Positions 34,431-47,225 of a stretch of DNA of 64,000 nt are shown piece by piece. The translations under genes and the position numbers were made by a program. The stretch lies in the NCBI GenBank assembly GCA_025345505.1, contig JANVCC010000120.1, forward strand, positions 7,881,834-7,945,833, written 5' to 3'. The stretch is from Todiramphus chloris collaris (taxonomy: Eukaryota > Chordata > Aves > Coraciiformes > Alcedinidae). Position 1 is the first letter of the stretch. Each line of letters starts with the position of its first letter. Under the pieces are notes generated by a model. It made no database searches, was not told the origin of the DNA, and was given only the letters and a program-made list of their open reading frames with translations.

Positions 34431-37400
34431 TAAAAAATAAAAATCTTTAGATACTTTGCAGACTCAAGGGAAGCATTTGACTTTTGATTTCCTACGCCCC
34501 TAGTAATTAGTACAAATTTTTCAAGTGAACTTGGAGCACTTGGAGAATGAAGGGAATTCTACAAAGATGATCTACCCCTGAAAAGGTACCAGCACGTACA
34601 AAACATGCTCCATAAAATTTAGTCCAGATTCACAGACAGGTGATCTAGTGGTTTCGTTCACCTACAAAACAATAAATACTGAAACCTTGCCCTCACTCCT
34701 CTGCCAGAGACATGAGGGCAGGCATATGTAAACGCACATCCTGCTCTAATCTGGATCTACGAGCACCTACTCTGCACTCCCATTAGCCAGGCTTCTGAGC
34801 TATGTGGATTTTTGGCCTAATACCATATCTCTTCCCGTGTTCTCTGTCCAGTGTCCCCTTACTATAAAGTATAAATCTGTATGTGAGATGATGCTATTTA
34901 TAGAACTCAGAATCATTGTAGGTATGACAAAGAGCACAGGAACAGCGCTCTTTGTCTCTGAGAAGCAAGCCAACAAGAATGACTGATTATTCTACTCCTT
35001 CTGGTACAGCAAGGTACCAGCTTTTGGTTCAAATATTTATCAGTTCTTCCGTTCTTTAGCACTACACATGCTTTTAGCTCACATGCTTCCATACTTTTAC
35101 AGTATGAGAGATCTCTTCACTATTCTTTCCTTAGTAGACAGTTCAAAAAAAAAGAGATGATGAAGAAAGTTAGTCTAAGAAAACCACAAGAATGTGGTTC
35201 TGTCCTTAGTCATTCTGCACTTGCCAGATTACAACTGAGGACGATAATACAGCAGCAGTTTTGCTTCTTAAGTAGTCTAACTGTAACGGTAGCACTACTC
35301 TGCAGGTGTGTAATTCAAATAGAAACAAGAGAATAACAGGAAAAAGACGCCTTTTAGAATATGCAGTGCAGAGAGCTACTGAGAGTACAGAATGTCTGAC
35401 ACAAAACTAATGAGAGGCAATAACCCGTGTAATTCAGTTTTGGTCAGAAGACGCAAGGACAGGCCTTGAAATCAAATTTGATATTGGTGCATGCCAATGC
35501 AAGTAACAAACAAAGCAGGGATGTCAGATTTGCTTTGCACCGAACAGAGATAAATAGTGATTTCATATGCAGGTGAATTTCAGCAGTGGCTTTACCCAAT
35601 TTTATTGTGCAAATTGTGATACTTTGTGCTTTGTTTTATCATAAATATTGGGACCAGGTTGTTACACAAAGTAATATTCCTTAAAAGATAAACTTTCTAA
35701 CATGCACACATGAAAACAGTGAAAAACAATGGGTGTATATATGAGCAGTTCAGAAATAAGAAAGCAAACAATATCTACTGTTCTATTTTTTTAAATATAC
35801 CTCTTCCCAATAAGTCTTATGATTTTCTTATCTTGTGCATAATATTAAAGCCAATTTTTGTACCAAAAAAACCCATTAGATTACCCTTGCAATGCTGTGC
35901 ACCAGTAGTGACGGCTCCCAAAACAGACAAAAATACAAAAACTCTATCTGTCTGCATCAGTTATAAACTAGTACCTTACCAAAGGTTAACAATACAGGAA
36001 ATTTATTCAGGGAAAGCGCTGCCTTCTCCTTCAGTGCTTCTTACTGTTGTTTTACTCAAATTGTCATAATTTTCAGACTCTTGCTCGCTTGTATTAGGCA
36101 ACAACCGGGATCATAACGGCATTGTGCAAAATACCAACTTCTGACCAGAGGAAATACATAGAGATGAGACATGAAATCTCAAATCTCAAATCACAAGCAA
36201 AATTCTTACATGGCAGGCTCTCTAGGACTGATCAAATGCTATTTAATATGAGCTCCTACTGAAGTTCTTCATATTTATTGTTTACTGTCCCCTGTCAGTG
36301 CGATTAACTCTGACAGAAACGTGCACTGGAGGGTAGAAGAGGTGACACTCATGTTCAGGGATCTAAAGAGTGAGGAAGAGGAAAAAAGCAGAATGAAAGT
36401 CCACGTTGCAGAAGAAAAAATTGCTCAGAATCTAATAAAATGTGTTTCACTCTGTTTACAGAGGTCATGTGTATGACGGCATCAACCTCCCAATCTTGGG
36501 TTCAAAGCACTCTGAGGGGACAAGTCCTTCCTTCCTCCTTTGATTCTCCTCTTTCTCATGCGGGGCCACCCCCGCTGATATTATCCCATACCTTACTGAT
36601 TCACACATGCCCATTTTCATTCCCCTATAACGCAAGGTCTAAGAAGATTCATGCTTAACCCAGTGAACCTCTTTTCCGATGCCAGGCACACAATCTCAGT
36701 GATCACTTCCCAAACCATTCTTTCTGTAAAGACAGATGAATTTCTAAGAGCAACACTATTAGATTCAAACTTTATTGCATATGTCATTAAAGACCAGTTT
36801 AGAACAATCCGTCTCACTTTTTAATGACTGTCCTTGAAATTGTTCCTGAAGGGCACTATGGGAGTTGGTTTCTATCACCTTAGTTCAGCTATCAGACTCC
36901 ATGCAGAACAGGTCCAATCGCAGTCACAAATACTGTAATTCGGACACTAAGCAACACGGTTTTGGCAGCCGTCCCTCTACTAGAAATCATTTAAGTAAAA
37001 TGACATGCTTAATGGCATTAAATCAAGGTAGAGGGAGCTAAATCGTCCAATTTTTTGTTATATACATATGTACACTGACACACATATATTATCAGAAGAA
37101 ACTCTTGATAAATGAAGCATTGGACCTGTCATCCTCACTTCGCATCTAGACTGCAGACTGATTACAGTTTGGAATGAACCAGAATATGCATCAACTCTGA
37201 AACAATCCAAAAAATAAACTACCTGCTCCACCAGCCTACAGCAAATAGCATGGGAACTTTGGTCAAACATGATTCTTCTATTCCATTTATGTGTCATCCA
37301 AACCTTTTCTAACTATGCTCGGTAAGAACATTAGAAAGCTAAGGACTGCACCCTGATACCAAAGATTCTTTTTACCTCTCACTGACACATCACCATCATT

Positions 37401-38249
37401 TCCCAAAAAAAATCCAAACCCACACCACCAAGATGGTATAAAATGTTGTCTCAATTAGCTCTACTTTACTGAATCTTGTCAGCTAGATAAAAATTGCAGC
37501 GGGAAAATCAGGGTATCCTCAGAGCAACTTTCACATATCAAATGACACAAGATTTGCCTAGAACTGCTGCAGAAGTGATTGTAAGCCAGCAGCAACCTTA
37601 ATATTAGCAGGTGCACTGAAGAAGACAAGCCTGGCTGGCTGGTTTGCAGTCTAACTGCAAACTTGAAGTCTACAGGAGAGGAAAGAAATACCATCCACTT
37701 GCCCTTGGGGATATCAGAGGCCCTGGGTTGCAGTCTTAAACACATCATTAAGCCCTAAGCCTTTTGAAGACAACCACAAGTCACAGACTGGAAGTCTGCT
37801 CTAGTCTGTAGTCTTCATTGCCAACTATGAGAACTGAGGAATGTAATTTTTTTCTAGAAACTCGGAGCAATAGTTCAATCAGACATAGAATGGGTATTGA
37901 ATAAAATGTACAGAATCAAGGACTATATATATTAGCCTAAGGAGGTCCCTGCAAAAATGTACCCTTATAAACCTGTCTCCCACCTGGAGAATCAGCAACA
38001 ATTTTTTTTTTTAAAGTACTTTCTGAAGACCAATTTACAACTTTTAAAATACATTTTTACACTGATTAAAATGGTCAAGTCTCTGGAGGATTCATCCTTT
38101 TACCACCACACATTCATGTTATCTAGCAGGTTCTCTTATACCTACCCTCTTTTCCATCCTCACTACCCTACTCAGGTGCCTGAAAAAATGACTCTCTCTC
38201 TTTTGCATGTTAATTAAAATACAAGCATTGAACATGTAGTAGCAGGATT
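34431..38249. other. Unannotated stretch
   Basis: No gene or mobile element recognised. A plus-strand frame of 119 codons at 35710-36069 has Lys/Ile-rich composition typical of AT-rich chance frames. The 36510-36640 part is pyrimidine- and C-rich but matches nothing known to me. Confidence 0.55.
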
Positions 38250-38900
38250 GCTATAAATCATTGCCCTGGATGAATTCATCTGGTAAAGCTGAAGATGTTT
38301 GTCAGTGGAAAAGCCAAATGGTGAGGTTTTAATTTAGGGAGTTCTTTTCAGGTTTGTGCTATGAGCTTTAAAATATTGCTTGCTTTATTAAAATAAATAC
38401 TGAAGTACAGTTACAGTAACAACATTATGTCTCATTCTAATGCTATCCTCAGCTCCAAACAATGGATGGGATAGAGGTCCTGCTCCAGTCTGTTAGAAGA
38501 ATTTAATGACCATTAGAAGGCAAGCAGAGATTTGTAGCATTCAGTTGCTCAGTGTCGTTGTTCCAGTCTTCACAGTGGAGAAGCAGCACGTTTCTTTTAA
38601 GTAAAATATTGCTGGGAACTCTCTGCTTCGACAATTACCTCTGAAACACATTGTTTTCTCAAAGCCATTAACATGTCAGATCATGGCAGTGCTTGACATC
38701 CAAACACGCCTTGGAGGGCTGCAATTCAATTTAAGGATCACCTCCTTTGAACAGGCCAACCTGCAAATTTCACAAAATCAGAGAGAAATTCTCAGGGCAC
38801 ACTTTGATCATGCTGCTTCCTAAATTAAAAACAAAACTGTAAGTGTTAAACATCTATAACAAGACAATAAACCTCAGCCATAATCCAGGAAGGGTCCCTT
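38250..38900. promoter_or_regulatory. Candidate conserved non-coding element
   Basis: Repeat-free 650 bp containing a TCF/LEF consensus cctttgaa at 38744-38751, ATTTAAGG and AATTCAATTTAAG words, and several TTAAT sites. No frame of interest. It may be two neighbouring elements (38260-38460 and 38620-38880). Inference from motif content only. Confidence 0.3.
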
Positions 38901-41789
38901 AATGAGTAATGACATATGTTGTGAAGGCAGTTACCTCCTAATGTTCACTGCTGAAACAATACGATGGAATGGCACAGTGTTCAAAAGGGATGTATCATTA
39001 CTAATGAGAGGATAATTTGAAGCTGCTCTTCTAAGAACCCCAGAGGAGGTTTTCCATTGCTGCAGGATGGCAAAAGATGTAATATTGCATCCTATCACAT
39101 CCTTTAAAGAGGAATGGGAAGTGACAATGTCATAGAACAAAAGCTGATACAGAGATGGAAAATGGCCTAGATCATTTGAAGAGTCCCTAAGAGGGATACC
39201 TTCCTCTGCTCCCCAAGATAAGTCTTGGTGCAAAGCACTCATCTCTTTGCTCCTCTTTAGTTCACCCAGCTGACCACTAATAGTGTATTAGACACAGCAA
39301 AGAGCTGCCCTGAAAGGGAGCGTAGCATTGGTATTGGCCTGCTGTGGAACACGCAAAATACTGCAAAAGAAGATGAGGGAAGGGAGAAGACTGAGAAGTC
39401 ACAAGTGAGGGCCATGCTCAAAAGCAGAAAAGGAATCAAACTCCTCTTTTGTTAAAAAAAAAAACAAAAAAAACAACCAAACAAACAAAAAAAACCAACA
39501 AAAAAACCCAACCAACAGAAAACCCTTCAGAGTTAGGGTTTTTAGTTCTTCCCCTCATTTCTTAGCACTATCTTCTAACATGTTACAGTTAGTCATTGTG
39601 TTGGGAAGACCATAATCTCTGCGGGGAAACACAGGATGAAAGAGAGGAGTCTTGATGATGACAAACAGACGTCAATGGTAGTGGGGGAAGAGAAGAGCTT
39701 CCAATTACAGTCTTGGGTTTGCTGGCAAGGTCTTTTGTGGGGTTGAGAAGAGCAGGGAGTTTATGAAGTTTCAGTCGGTTGCCTTCCCGTTCTTACTTAG
39801 AGATGCACCTAGCCAGAGGGAAGCATTTTAAGTGTGACTTAGTCACAAAACAGCCTCCCCTGGCTCCAAGATGAATTGCTGCAAATTCAGGCAGGTTATT
39901 TAGTCCCTGCTTCTTTTCCCCTCTGTAAAGTGTGACTGAATGGCAGCAATGACTTTTCCAGGTGATACAAATATTCAAGGCTAATGACTGTAAAGTACCC
40001 TTTGTTTGTTTTTATTTATCTTTGTCCCCCTCCAGGAGATGAAGATGTCTATTTATTCTTGACTATCTGACATAGTGGGAAATTCCACGTACAAGGTTTG
40101 AGTATTAAAAACTCCATTTTTAAACACTGAAAGTGATCTGCTCAGATTGTGTGGTTTGTTCTGGTTTTATTTTGTTGTTCTTGTTTGGTGCGTGTTAACA
40201 ACAAAACCAAAAATACCTCAAAGAAAATACTTCGTGAAGCAAAGCAAATAAGTTCACTAGGAATGCTCTAGCATTGTTTGGGTCTGACCTAAAACCACAA
40301 AGCTGAAGAAATTGGCTAAGGCTGTTCTATATTCCCAGCGCACTATTCCAAGGGACCTTGCTGGTAGTCACAGCACCAAGCATCGCACATCCCTGTAAGA
40401 GAATGGAAACTGTAGCTATCACACAGAATTTCCCAACCTGTACTCATTTAAGATAAAACCTTCCCTAAATTAACCTCTAGATCTTCCTATTGAGTTTGAA
40501 CATCAATTTAAATATGAAGCCAGGATTTTGTTTAGCTTTCCTCATTTACATATGCAGGTAATCTGATAACTGAAGGACTTTGTATCAATGGTTTAAACAA
40601 CTAAAAGCCACTATAAAAAACCCCAAACACTCCAAAGCTCTTGAAGCATAAACAGAGGACTTTGTGGAGGATAACGGTGGTGAGCATACAAAGGTAATGA
40701 GAATGCAGAAAAGGAAGACTTTTTTTTTTAAGTATTGGTTTTTAAAATAAAAATAATACAAAATATTCTGAGTTGTTCTCTTCAGTTTAAAGAATTGTCT
40801 TGGGAATACAAAGAGGGCGTAGATGTCCTCACACAAGCTCATCTCATCTCAGCTCCACCCACATCATTACCTTCATCAGAAAGAAATTTAAACAATACTC
40901 AGGTTGTGACAAAGACATGCTGCTCTGAAAATGAAAACAAACAGTCCCAGAAACAAAGGGCAAAATGCTGAACTTCACACTTCCTGACTTGTCAGTTTGA
41001 TACAACTTCAACATTGCAAGCACAAGGGTTGAGCAAAAGGGAAGGAAGTTTATTTCAGAGATTTATCTTGCAGAGGAAAATGAGCAGTTTGTGACGAAAA
41101 TAATTATGAAGTTAAAGATTTCTAAGAATTTAATAAGAAATGTAAATATTTACTGGGCTTACTGGACGTATGTGACAGGCTTGGTTCCGGTTTACACGTG
41201 GCTTTCCGATTGTGTATGACAGCATTTGCCATGTGCAATTCAGAGAGAGACAGACTCACTCCTTATAAGCAGAATTAACAGAGAAAAAGACACTTGACAT
41301 GATAATTTTGCACACCATTTCTTTATGTGAAAAGTTGTTAGCCAAGTCCACAGAACCAATTAATTCCCGCATATTCTATTACTAGAGTTTTTACAGAAAT
41401 CTAATGAGTTTGTCTCCTGACTGAAGTGACTAGCATTCACTAAAGCAGTACACTGCTGGCATCTCTTCAGTTACTAATTCCTTGCTCTGCAAGACAGTTC
41501 TGCATACAGAGGGGAGAGAGAGTCAAAACGGGCTTTCTTCTCTCACTATCTGATTGAAGGCAGAGGAGCCAAACATGCCTCTCTGTCAGTGAAGGAACAC
41601 GTAGCTGGGAAAGGATAGGGGATTCAACCAAAGAAAACAGACACGCAAGTCAAAGCCTGACTATGATTTTATTGTCACTCGTGCAAAATTCTCATTCCCT
41701 GTCCAGCACCTCTTTTACTTCAGTATTTTTGTTTGTCGGTCATTTTTCTGGTTGGTTTTTTGAAGGCTTCTCTTCAGAGATTTAAAAGA
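38901..41789. other. Unannotated stretch with an A/C-rich tract
   Basis: No gene recognised. The minus-strand frame 38931-39242 (103 codons) has no identifiable domain. The A/C tract at 39454-39526 is listed separately. Confidence 0.55.
39454..39526. repeat. A/C-rich low-complexity tract
   Basis: Runs of A of up to 11 broken by C, CC and CCC and by CAAC units over 70 bases. Same class as the tracts at 27121, 62293 and 63525. Confidence 0.8.
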
Positions 41790-42050
41790 GCAGCTGCTGG
41801 AGACCACTTCTAACTGCTTCTTGCATTACTGAAATAGCCCTGATTTGGTGACAGAGTAGTATTTAATAATCATCGATATGAAATGTGTAACTCAGCCCTC
41901 CTCCCTTGACCCTTCCCCTCATGTAAAGACATATGCAAATTAAATGAATAACAATCAATTTGTGATGTTGCCATTTGCTGAAGCAGGCATTACTAGTTTC
42001 TACCTGATTGTTCCTTCATCTAAATCAAGGGAACTGCTTCCAGAGACAAT
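41790..42050. promoter_or_regulatory. Candidate conserved non-coding element
   Basis: 260 repeat-free bases with an octamer atgcaaat at 41933-41940 followed at once by TAAATGAATAACAATCAATT (homeodomain and SOX-like words), and an ATCGAT near 41872. The close octamer plus ACAAT arrangement recalls POU/SOX composite enhancers, but the spacing here is about 12 bases rather than adjacent. Confidence 0.35.
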
Positions 42051-42509
42051 GACAACTTGACACTGCATTGCAAGTTGGACAGGCATCAGAGCTTGGGTGA
42101 ACCTGCACTGTATTTACTAAATTACATTTTTACTTCTACAGGACCCCCGAGCTCTATAGAGAAGGCCTTTCAGATTAAGACCCAGCTAGTGTAATAGCCT
42201 GTCCCCAGCCGTGGTGAATAGCTTACACCTATGGAAGAGCCTAAGAAACGGCATACTATGTAATGATTCTTCCCCCAGAATCTTTCCCACCTTCTAATAT
42301 TTAGTAGCCTGAGGGCTTCTTGAGTCCAAGGTCACATGTACTGTGTGAGAAGTTCTACAGCTCGCTCTTCCTGTCAGTTTTGTAAAAGGTAAACAACAGC
42401 TTCATCCAATGCCCTCCAGATTGTTCACTGAAAGCAACAGTGCACAATCAATCTTTTTTTAGCCTCTCTCTGCCACTCTATCATGTTTCCTCCGATGCCT
42501 TTTCCTAGC

Positions 42510-42955
42510 TCTGTCTTTTCGCACAGTGGAACAGTGTAAGGCCCCTATCCATTGCTGGTGTCATTTGCTAGTTCTATTTCCAGTTCTATTATGTCCTTTT
42601 TGGACAGGGGGTCTAGAACTGCATAATATTTGCTGTGCAGGAGGCCACAGACTTATAGCAACCCTGCTCACTTTGCTGTCTTTCTTTCCCAAGAGTTTCA
42701 AGCACTCTGATTCATTTTTTTGGCTTCCATCAAGCGCCAATTTGACATTTTCACAGATGCACCTATGATAGCTTCAACATCTCAGTCCTCGGCAATAGCA
42801 AGCAGCTCAGAGACTTACATTTTTTTTCATGTGGAGTTAGTGTTGGTTTTTTTTTTAATGCATCACTTAGCATTTATTTACATTGAACTGCATTTGCTGT
42901 TTTAATGCCTACTCAGTCTTGCAAGTTTTGTTTGCAATTCTTCATGGATATTTCA
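42510..42955 (-). mobile_element. Ancient L3/CR1-clade LINE relic
   Basis: The block runs in the same order as the complement of an L3-type LINE ORF2. It has 'ggacagggggtctagaactg', then 'catttttttggcttccatc', then a 'gacattttcacagatgc' segment, then 'gcatttatttacattgaact' and 'gcatttgctgttttaatgcc', ending in 'ttgcaattcttca'. In intact relatives these correspond to the 'gaccagaactgcacacag', 'ttgcctttttgac', 'gcacttggcattgttgaa' and 'cctctgcaattcttc' regions. Order and spacing are kept over about 400 bp although individual bases are very diverged, so this insertion is much older than the avian CR1 copies. No frame survives. Confidence 0.75.
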
Positions 42956-45900
42956 CTTCTCTTTACCCGTGTTACTTGGTAGATCAAAAGAAATCTTTTT
43001 TCAGGGGTGGTTCAGGGGGACCTGGTTGCTAAAGGCAGAACCTCTGTCATCCTTTCAGTCACCTTTCCTGACTTTGCTAGCCTCCTTTAGTCTCCTATTC
43101 TCCTAAAACAACCCAACACTGAAAAGGCCTAAGCTAAGACGAGCATAGAGATAAACATGTAAACTGTCAGTGTACCCTTCATGTAATAGCCATTTCAACA
43201 ACTTTTTGCTAGAATGCCAGTCTGTGCTTTTTCTTGAAGAAAAGCAACAACCTCATGGGCAACTGTAATGCAATGCTATCTCGGAAACCTCTCTGATGCA
43301 GGACGTAACTTCCTACACAACTCCCTAGCATTTCTCACGTGCAGATTCTAAACCAACAGATAACAGCAAGAGTCACTACGCTTCCATACCCGAACGGTGT
43401 TGTTGTACTATAAACGTAAATGCAATCATATGGAAAGCCAGTGGCAACATTCCGAAGAAAATCCAGACCATCAGATTTCCAGCCCTGTGTTCTGCCTTCT
43501 CCAAAACTGCCAAGAAGGGCAAATCTGTGACTCTGTGCCCAAGCCTAGTGCATCACTTCTATCATCTGTATCAAAACACATCTGACCGTGATACTGCAGA
43601 CAACTGGGGTTATAGATTAACTTTGAGGATAAACTGATGAAGAAAGTATCAAGAAAGCAAATATGAAGAACTCCCATTTCTATTATGTGTGGAAATACAG
43701 AGAGCATGTCAGATTCTTCTCATGTAACAGCTCAGGAAGGCTCATTCATTCATTAAGACTGAGAACCTTATTTACTTTCAGTCTTCTAAACCTCTGCATG
43801 TAAAAAGGGCTGGTTGGTTGAGAATTTTTGGGTTTTTAATAGATTTGATAGAGCTCTGTAAAACTGAACTGGAAGCAAATCTGTGACATGATCTCCAGTT
43901 AAACGTTTCAAATAAAGCATGATTTTGAAACAAACTTGTGAGAGCATTAACTATCATGGTGAAGAATCTACTAGTTGTTCCAAAACTGCAGGAACATATG
44001 GACATGAATGAGACTAGGACAGTTTAAATAAAAGTGATCTTGGTTCCCTTTTCCCATTCCAGAATAAACCCTAATCTCAGGTTTTTTACTGAAGTCTGGT
44101 ACGGTGTAAAAACCAAACTCTGGATTTATTGTGTATCATCACTTGAATAACTTATTGTGCATTCCTAATTAAAATTACGACAGGGCAAAAACCAAACACT
44201 AAATATTCTACCCATGTAAGAGGTCCCCATCTCTCTCCATAGAACTAATGTGCATAAAAGCTTCCCAGAGTTACATTAATTTAGCTAGTATTTTTCTAAG
44301 ACAACATGACGAGGCCCAGATGAGAAATAAACGACTGAGTTAAAAACTGCAATACCTAGGATTTGGGATAATTATGTGAAATTCAAACTACAAAGTCAAA
44401 TTATTGACCAAAAGGTCTCCACCTCTGTCTTGTTCTTTTGTTTGTTTGTCGGCTTTTTTTCTGGTCTCCTGATTCCCCAGTTTCCTCAATGACTGCCCTA
44501 CTTTAAGCAGGGGAGAGTAACATCTTTTTTCACTGTATGGTGTACAGCGTTCACCCCTCTCCCAAGTAGAGAAACAGCAGGGGGGCTTAAACACTCACAG
44601 AGGCAGAAAAAAGGACAAGAAAACTGTCTTTGTTCAAGGCAGACAGTACGAGGTCACGTTACTATGGCAGCATGAACCATTTCCCCTCATTCTAGCTAGT
44701 AGTTCAACTTTGCTCATAGTTTATTCCCTGGGAAGCCTAATACAGAGTTCAGGTTTGTGTATGTGGGGTTAGAGGTCAACAGCAATATGACAATGGCCTA
44801 GTCAAAAGGAAAGAAAGCTATGATATAGCAGAATCAAAGAGTCGGTTCACCAATCACCGGGGGCTGGCTCAGACAGAGAGGTTAGGATTCATCCCCTCAC
44901 TTTAGCCTAAAGTTCCTGATTTAGCTATTTTGTGCTCAGCATATAGAAAGCCTGAATGGTGAACCATAAAAATGACACTGGAGGAAATAGTAAAAGATGA
45001 GAAGATGGTGCTGAAATAAAAACTGTGGATCGTGTGCACAGTGCTGTGTTGTATTTCCTAGCTAAGTTACGCCTTATTTATAGGCATCTTAGATTAATGC
45101 AGTTATTTTTCCTGCATCATTTCTCACAATTGTGAATAACATACTAATGGACATAACTTCTCCACACAGAGGCTGTAAGAATGGAAGCAAGAGTTTCTGA
45201 ATAAACATGTGTTAAGCCTATGCACACACTTGCGTGTAGCAAATACTCCAATAAAAAGGGACATGTGTAAACTCTAAAATAATTTTAAAAGAGCAAGAGG
45301 TAAAACCTGCATGTGAATTAAAACACTCATTTCATAAACCTTTAAAGACAAAAAAGAATTATGATTTGGTTTATTTCACTTGTATGCCCAGGTACTCAAC
45401 TTCCATTTAGCTTGCCATATTCTTTTCCCATACAACTTCTACTTTGCTTTAGAAATTTTAAGTTGTCTCATGTCCCAAAGAAAAGGTTTCAGAAAAATGA
45501 GTCCGTAAGTAATGTTTCCTTAGGCAAATAATCGAGAAAAACTGAGATCAATGGTGAATGCCACAGGCAGATGCATGTACAATGTTTGTTCCTGTTACTA
45601 CAGTCCTATTCTACTTGCTGGATTTGGATTACTTTATTAAAATGTCATTTCAAAAAACTCTGTATTTTAGGCTTTCTTTATGGATTATTTTAATTTAGAC
45701 AAGAAAAGTTACTTTTTTGATTCTGAAAAAAAATGAAACTGAGGTGAAAAGTAGCTTAAATTTAAAAGCCACTTAAACCTAAAGTGTGCTGCTCCTCTTT
45801 TAATTGCAAAATGATCTCAGTAAAAGCTACAGTACGTTTGTGTGGAATGTGCAAGGATCTCCCAGGGGAAAAAAAACCCCAACCACCCCCCCCCCCCCCA

Positions 45901-46019
45901 AAATATATTCACAAGCATTAGTGCAAACCAAAAGATTTACTTCTCCCTTACACAGGGCTACAAATATTTTCATCATCAAAAAATGGTCTGAAATCTCAAA
46001 ATTTTAAGTCCAGCAGCAT
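42956..46019. other. Unannotated stretch
   Basis: No gene seen. The segment 44860-44930 ('gaggttaggattcatcccct') has a repeat-like feel that I cannot assign to a family. The poly(C) junction at 45866-45905 is listed separately. Confidence 0.5.
45866..45905. repeat. A-run, CCCC and poly(C) tract
   Basis: GGGGAAAAAAAACCCC followed by 14 consecutive C (45886-45899) and then A. The opposite strand is G-rich. Similar in build to 18332-18378 but in reversed order of A and C. Confidence 0.85.
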
Positions 46020-46340
46020 GTCACTAAACACTTCTAATGATGAAGAGAATCCTGTTAATGCCCCAAATATGCGAGAACACCATAATGGCATATCCGTAAC
46101 TAATGGCCTGTGGACAGTACTCTATTTCTGGACAAGGGGGAATTGCTACTACATTACCCTAAGAAACATTTCCAATTAAAGAGGAAAGCAATGTAAGTCC
46201 AATTAAATACAGTAAACAGCTGCTGTTGAAAAGCACTAAATTTATTACAATAAGACATTGCAGAACTGCCCATTTATGGTGAAACATTGATTTAAGAGAC
46301 CACTCCAGTCTCACTGGAGCTCAGATACTTAAGTGATATT
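46020..46340. promoter_or_regulatory. Candidate conserved non-coding element
   Basis: Repeat-free block with CCATAATGGC, CCAATTAAAG, CCAATTAAAT and AACAGCTGCTGTT words and surviving CpGs near 46070-46100. No frame of interest. Function is inferred from texture only. Confidence 0.3.
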
Positions 46341-47164
46341 CACAGCTCACATTACAAGGGCTTCTTCCACCCCTCCCCCTATATTGTCCCTTTAATATGT
46401 GACAATAAGACTCACATACATGAAGGTATTCACTGCATAGATTGAATTAAGCCATTTAACCTCTACTGAAATCCCATCAAGAAAAATCAATCCAGACTGG
46501 ACTTGATCCTACAGCAACTAAAACACGATTGGTAGCTGAGCTAGACAGCCTAAAGTTATATCAGGCACATCTACGTTGTACTGTAATTATTTCTGTGACT
46601 GCAGGGTAGACATCTGTAGCCTCTGGAGATTCACTGTTGAGGCCTCAGGAAAAAACTGTCCAATGCTTTTCTGTAACAGATGAATGCAGATCACAACAAG
46701 GGACTTTCCCAGAGAGAAGGTGCAAATGAGTAAACCGACGTAGTTCATGGAAAAACCTAACATGCACACCTTATTTCCTTACTTGTAATCTTAAAACTGA
46801 TTTGTCTTCTCCTGTTAGAAAGGGAGTTGGTTGAGCTAGAGAGATTTACAGACATAATTCCTCTTGCTCTGAACAAGGTAGGATGCTATGGGATGAAAGC
46901 ATTCTGTAGCCTATCCCACAGGAAGCAACACAATTACAAAGGGAAAAGGAAATGCATTCCTGTTTCAAGCACAGGACTGATATTCTTATTTACAGCTCAG
47001 TTGCATTCTTAGATGGCATAAGATAGTTGCCTATCATAGTCATCACTGCACCTCAGTTTACTGTGAAAGGGCAAGCCTGGAGGACAAATGGGGTATGTCG
47101 AGCTTTAGTGACATTAGTCAGTCACTGTGTTCCCGTGGCACCTTCCTTCATGCTCTTATTTGGA

Positions 47165-47225
47165 AAAGAACAGTTCATTTGGAAGGGATCTACAACAATC
47201 ATTTAGTCCAAGTGATGTTAACCAT
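47165..47225 (-). mobile_element. CR1 LINE 3' tail, short
   Basis: The plus strand reads agaacagttcatttggaagg, then 'gatctacaacaatcatttag' and 'tccaa', the complement of the CR1 3' UTR. The similarity ends after about 60 bases, so the copy is heavily truncated or decayed. Sense strand is minus, as in all the other CR1 copies of the window. Confidence 0.65.

Noticed and set aside
35710..36069. 119-codon plus-strand frame
   Set aside because: Lys/Ile/Leu-rich translation typical of AT-rich chance frames; no family resemblance.
44860..44935. Possible unknown interspersed repeat
   Set aside because: It felt familiar but I could not recall a consensus or find ends or duplications, so no claim is made.
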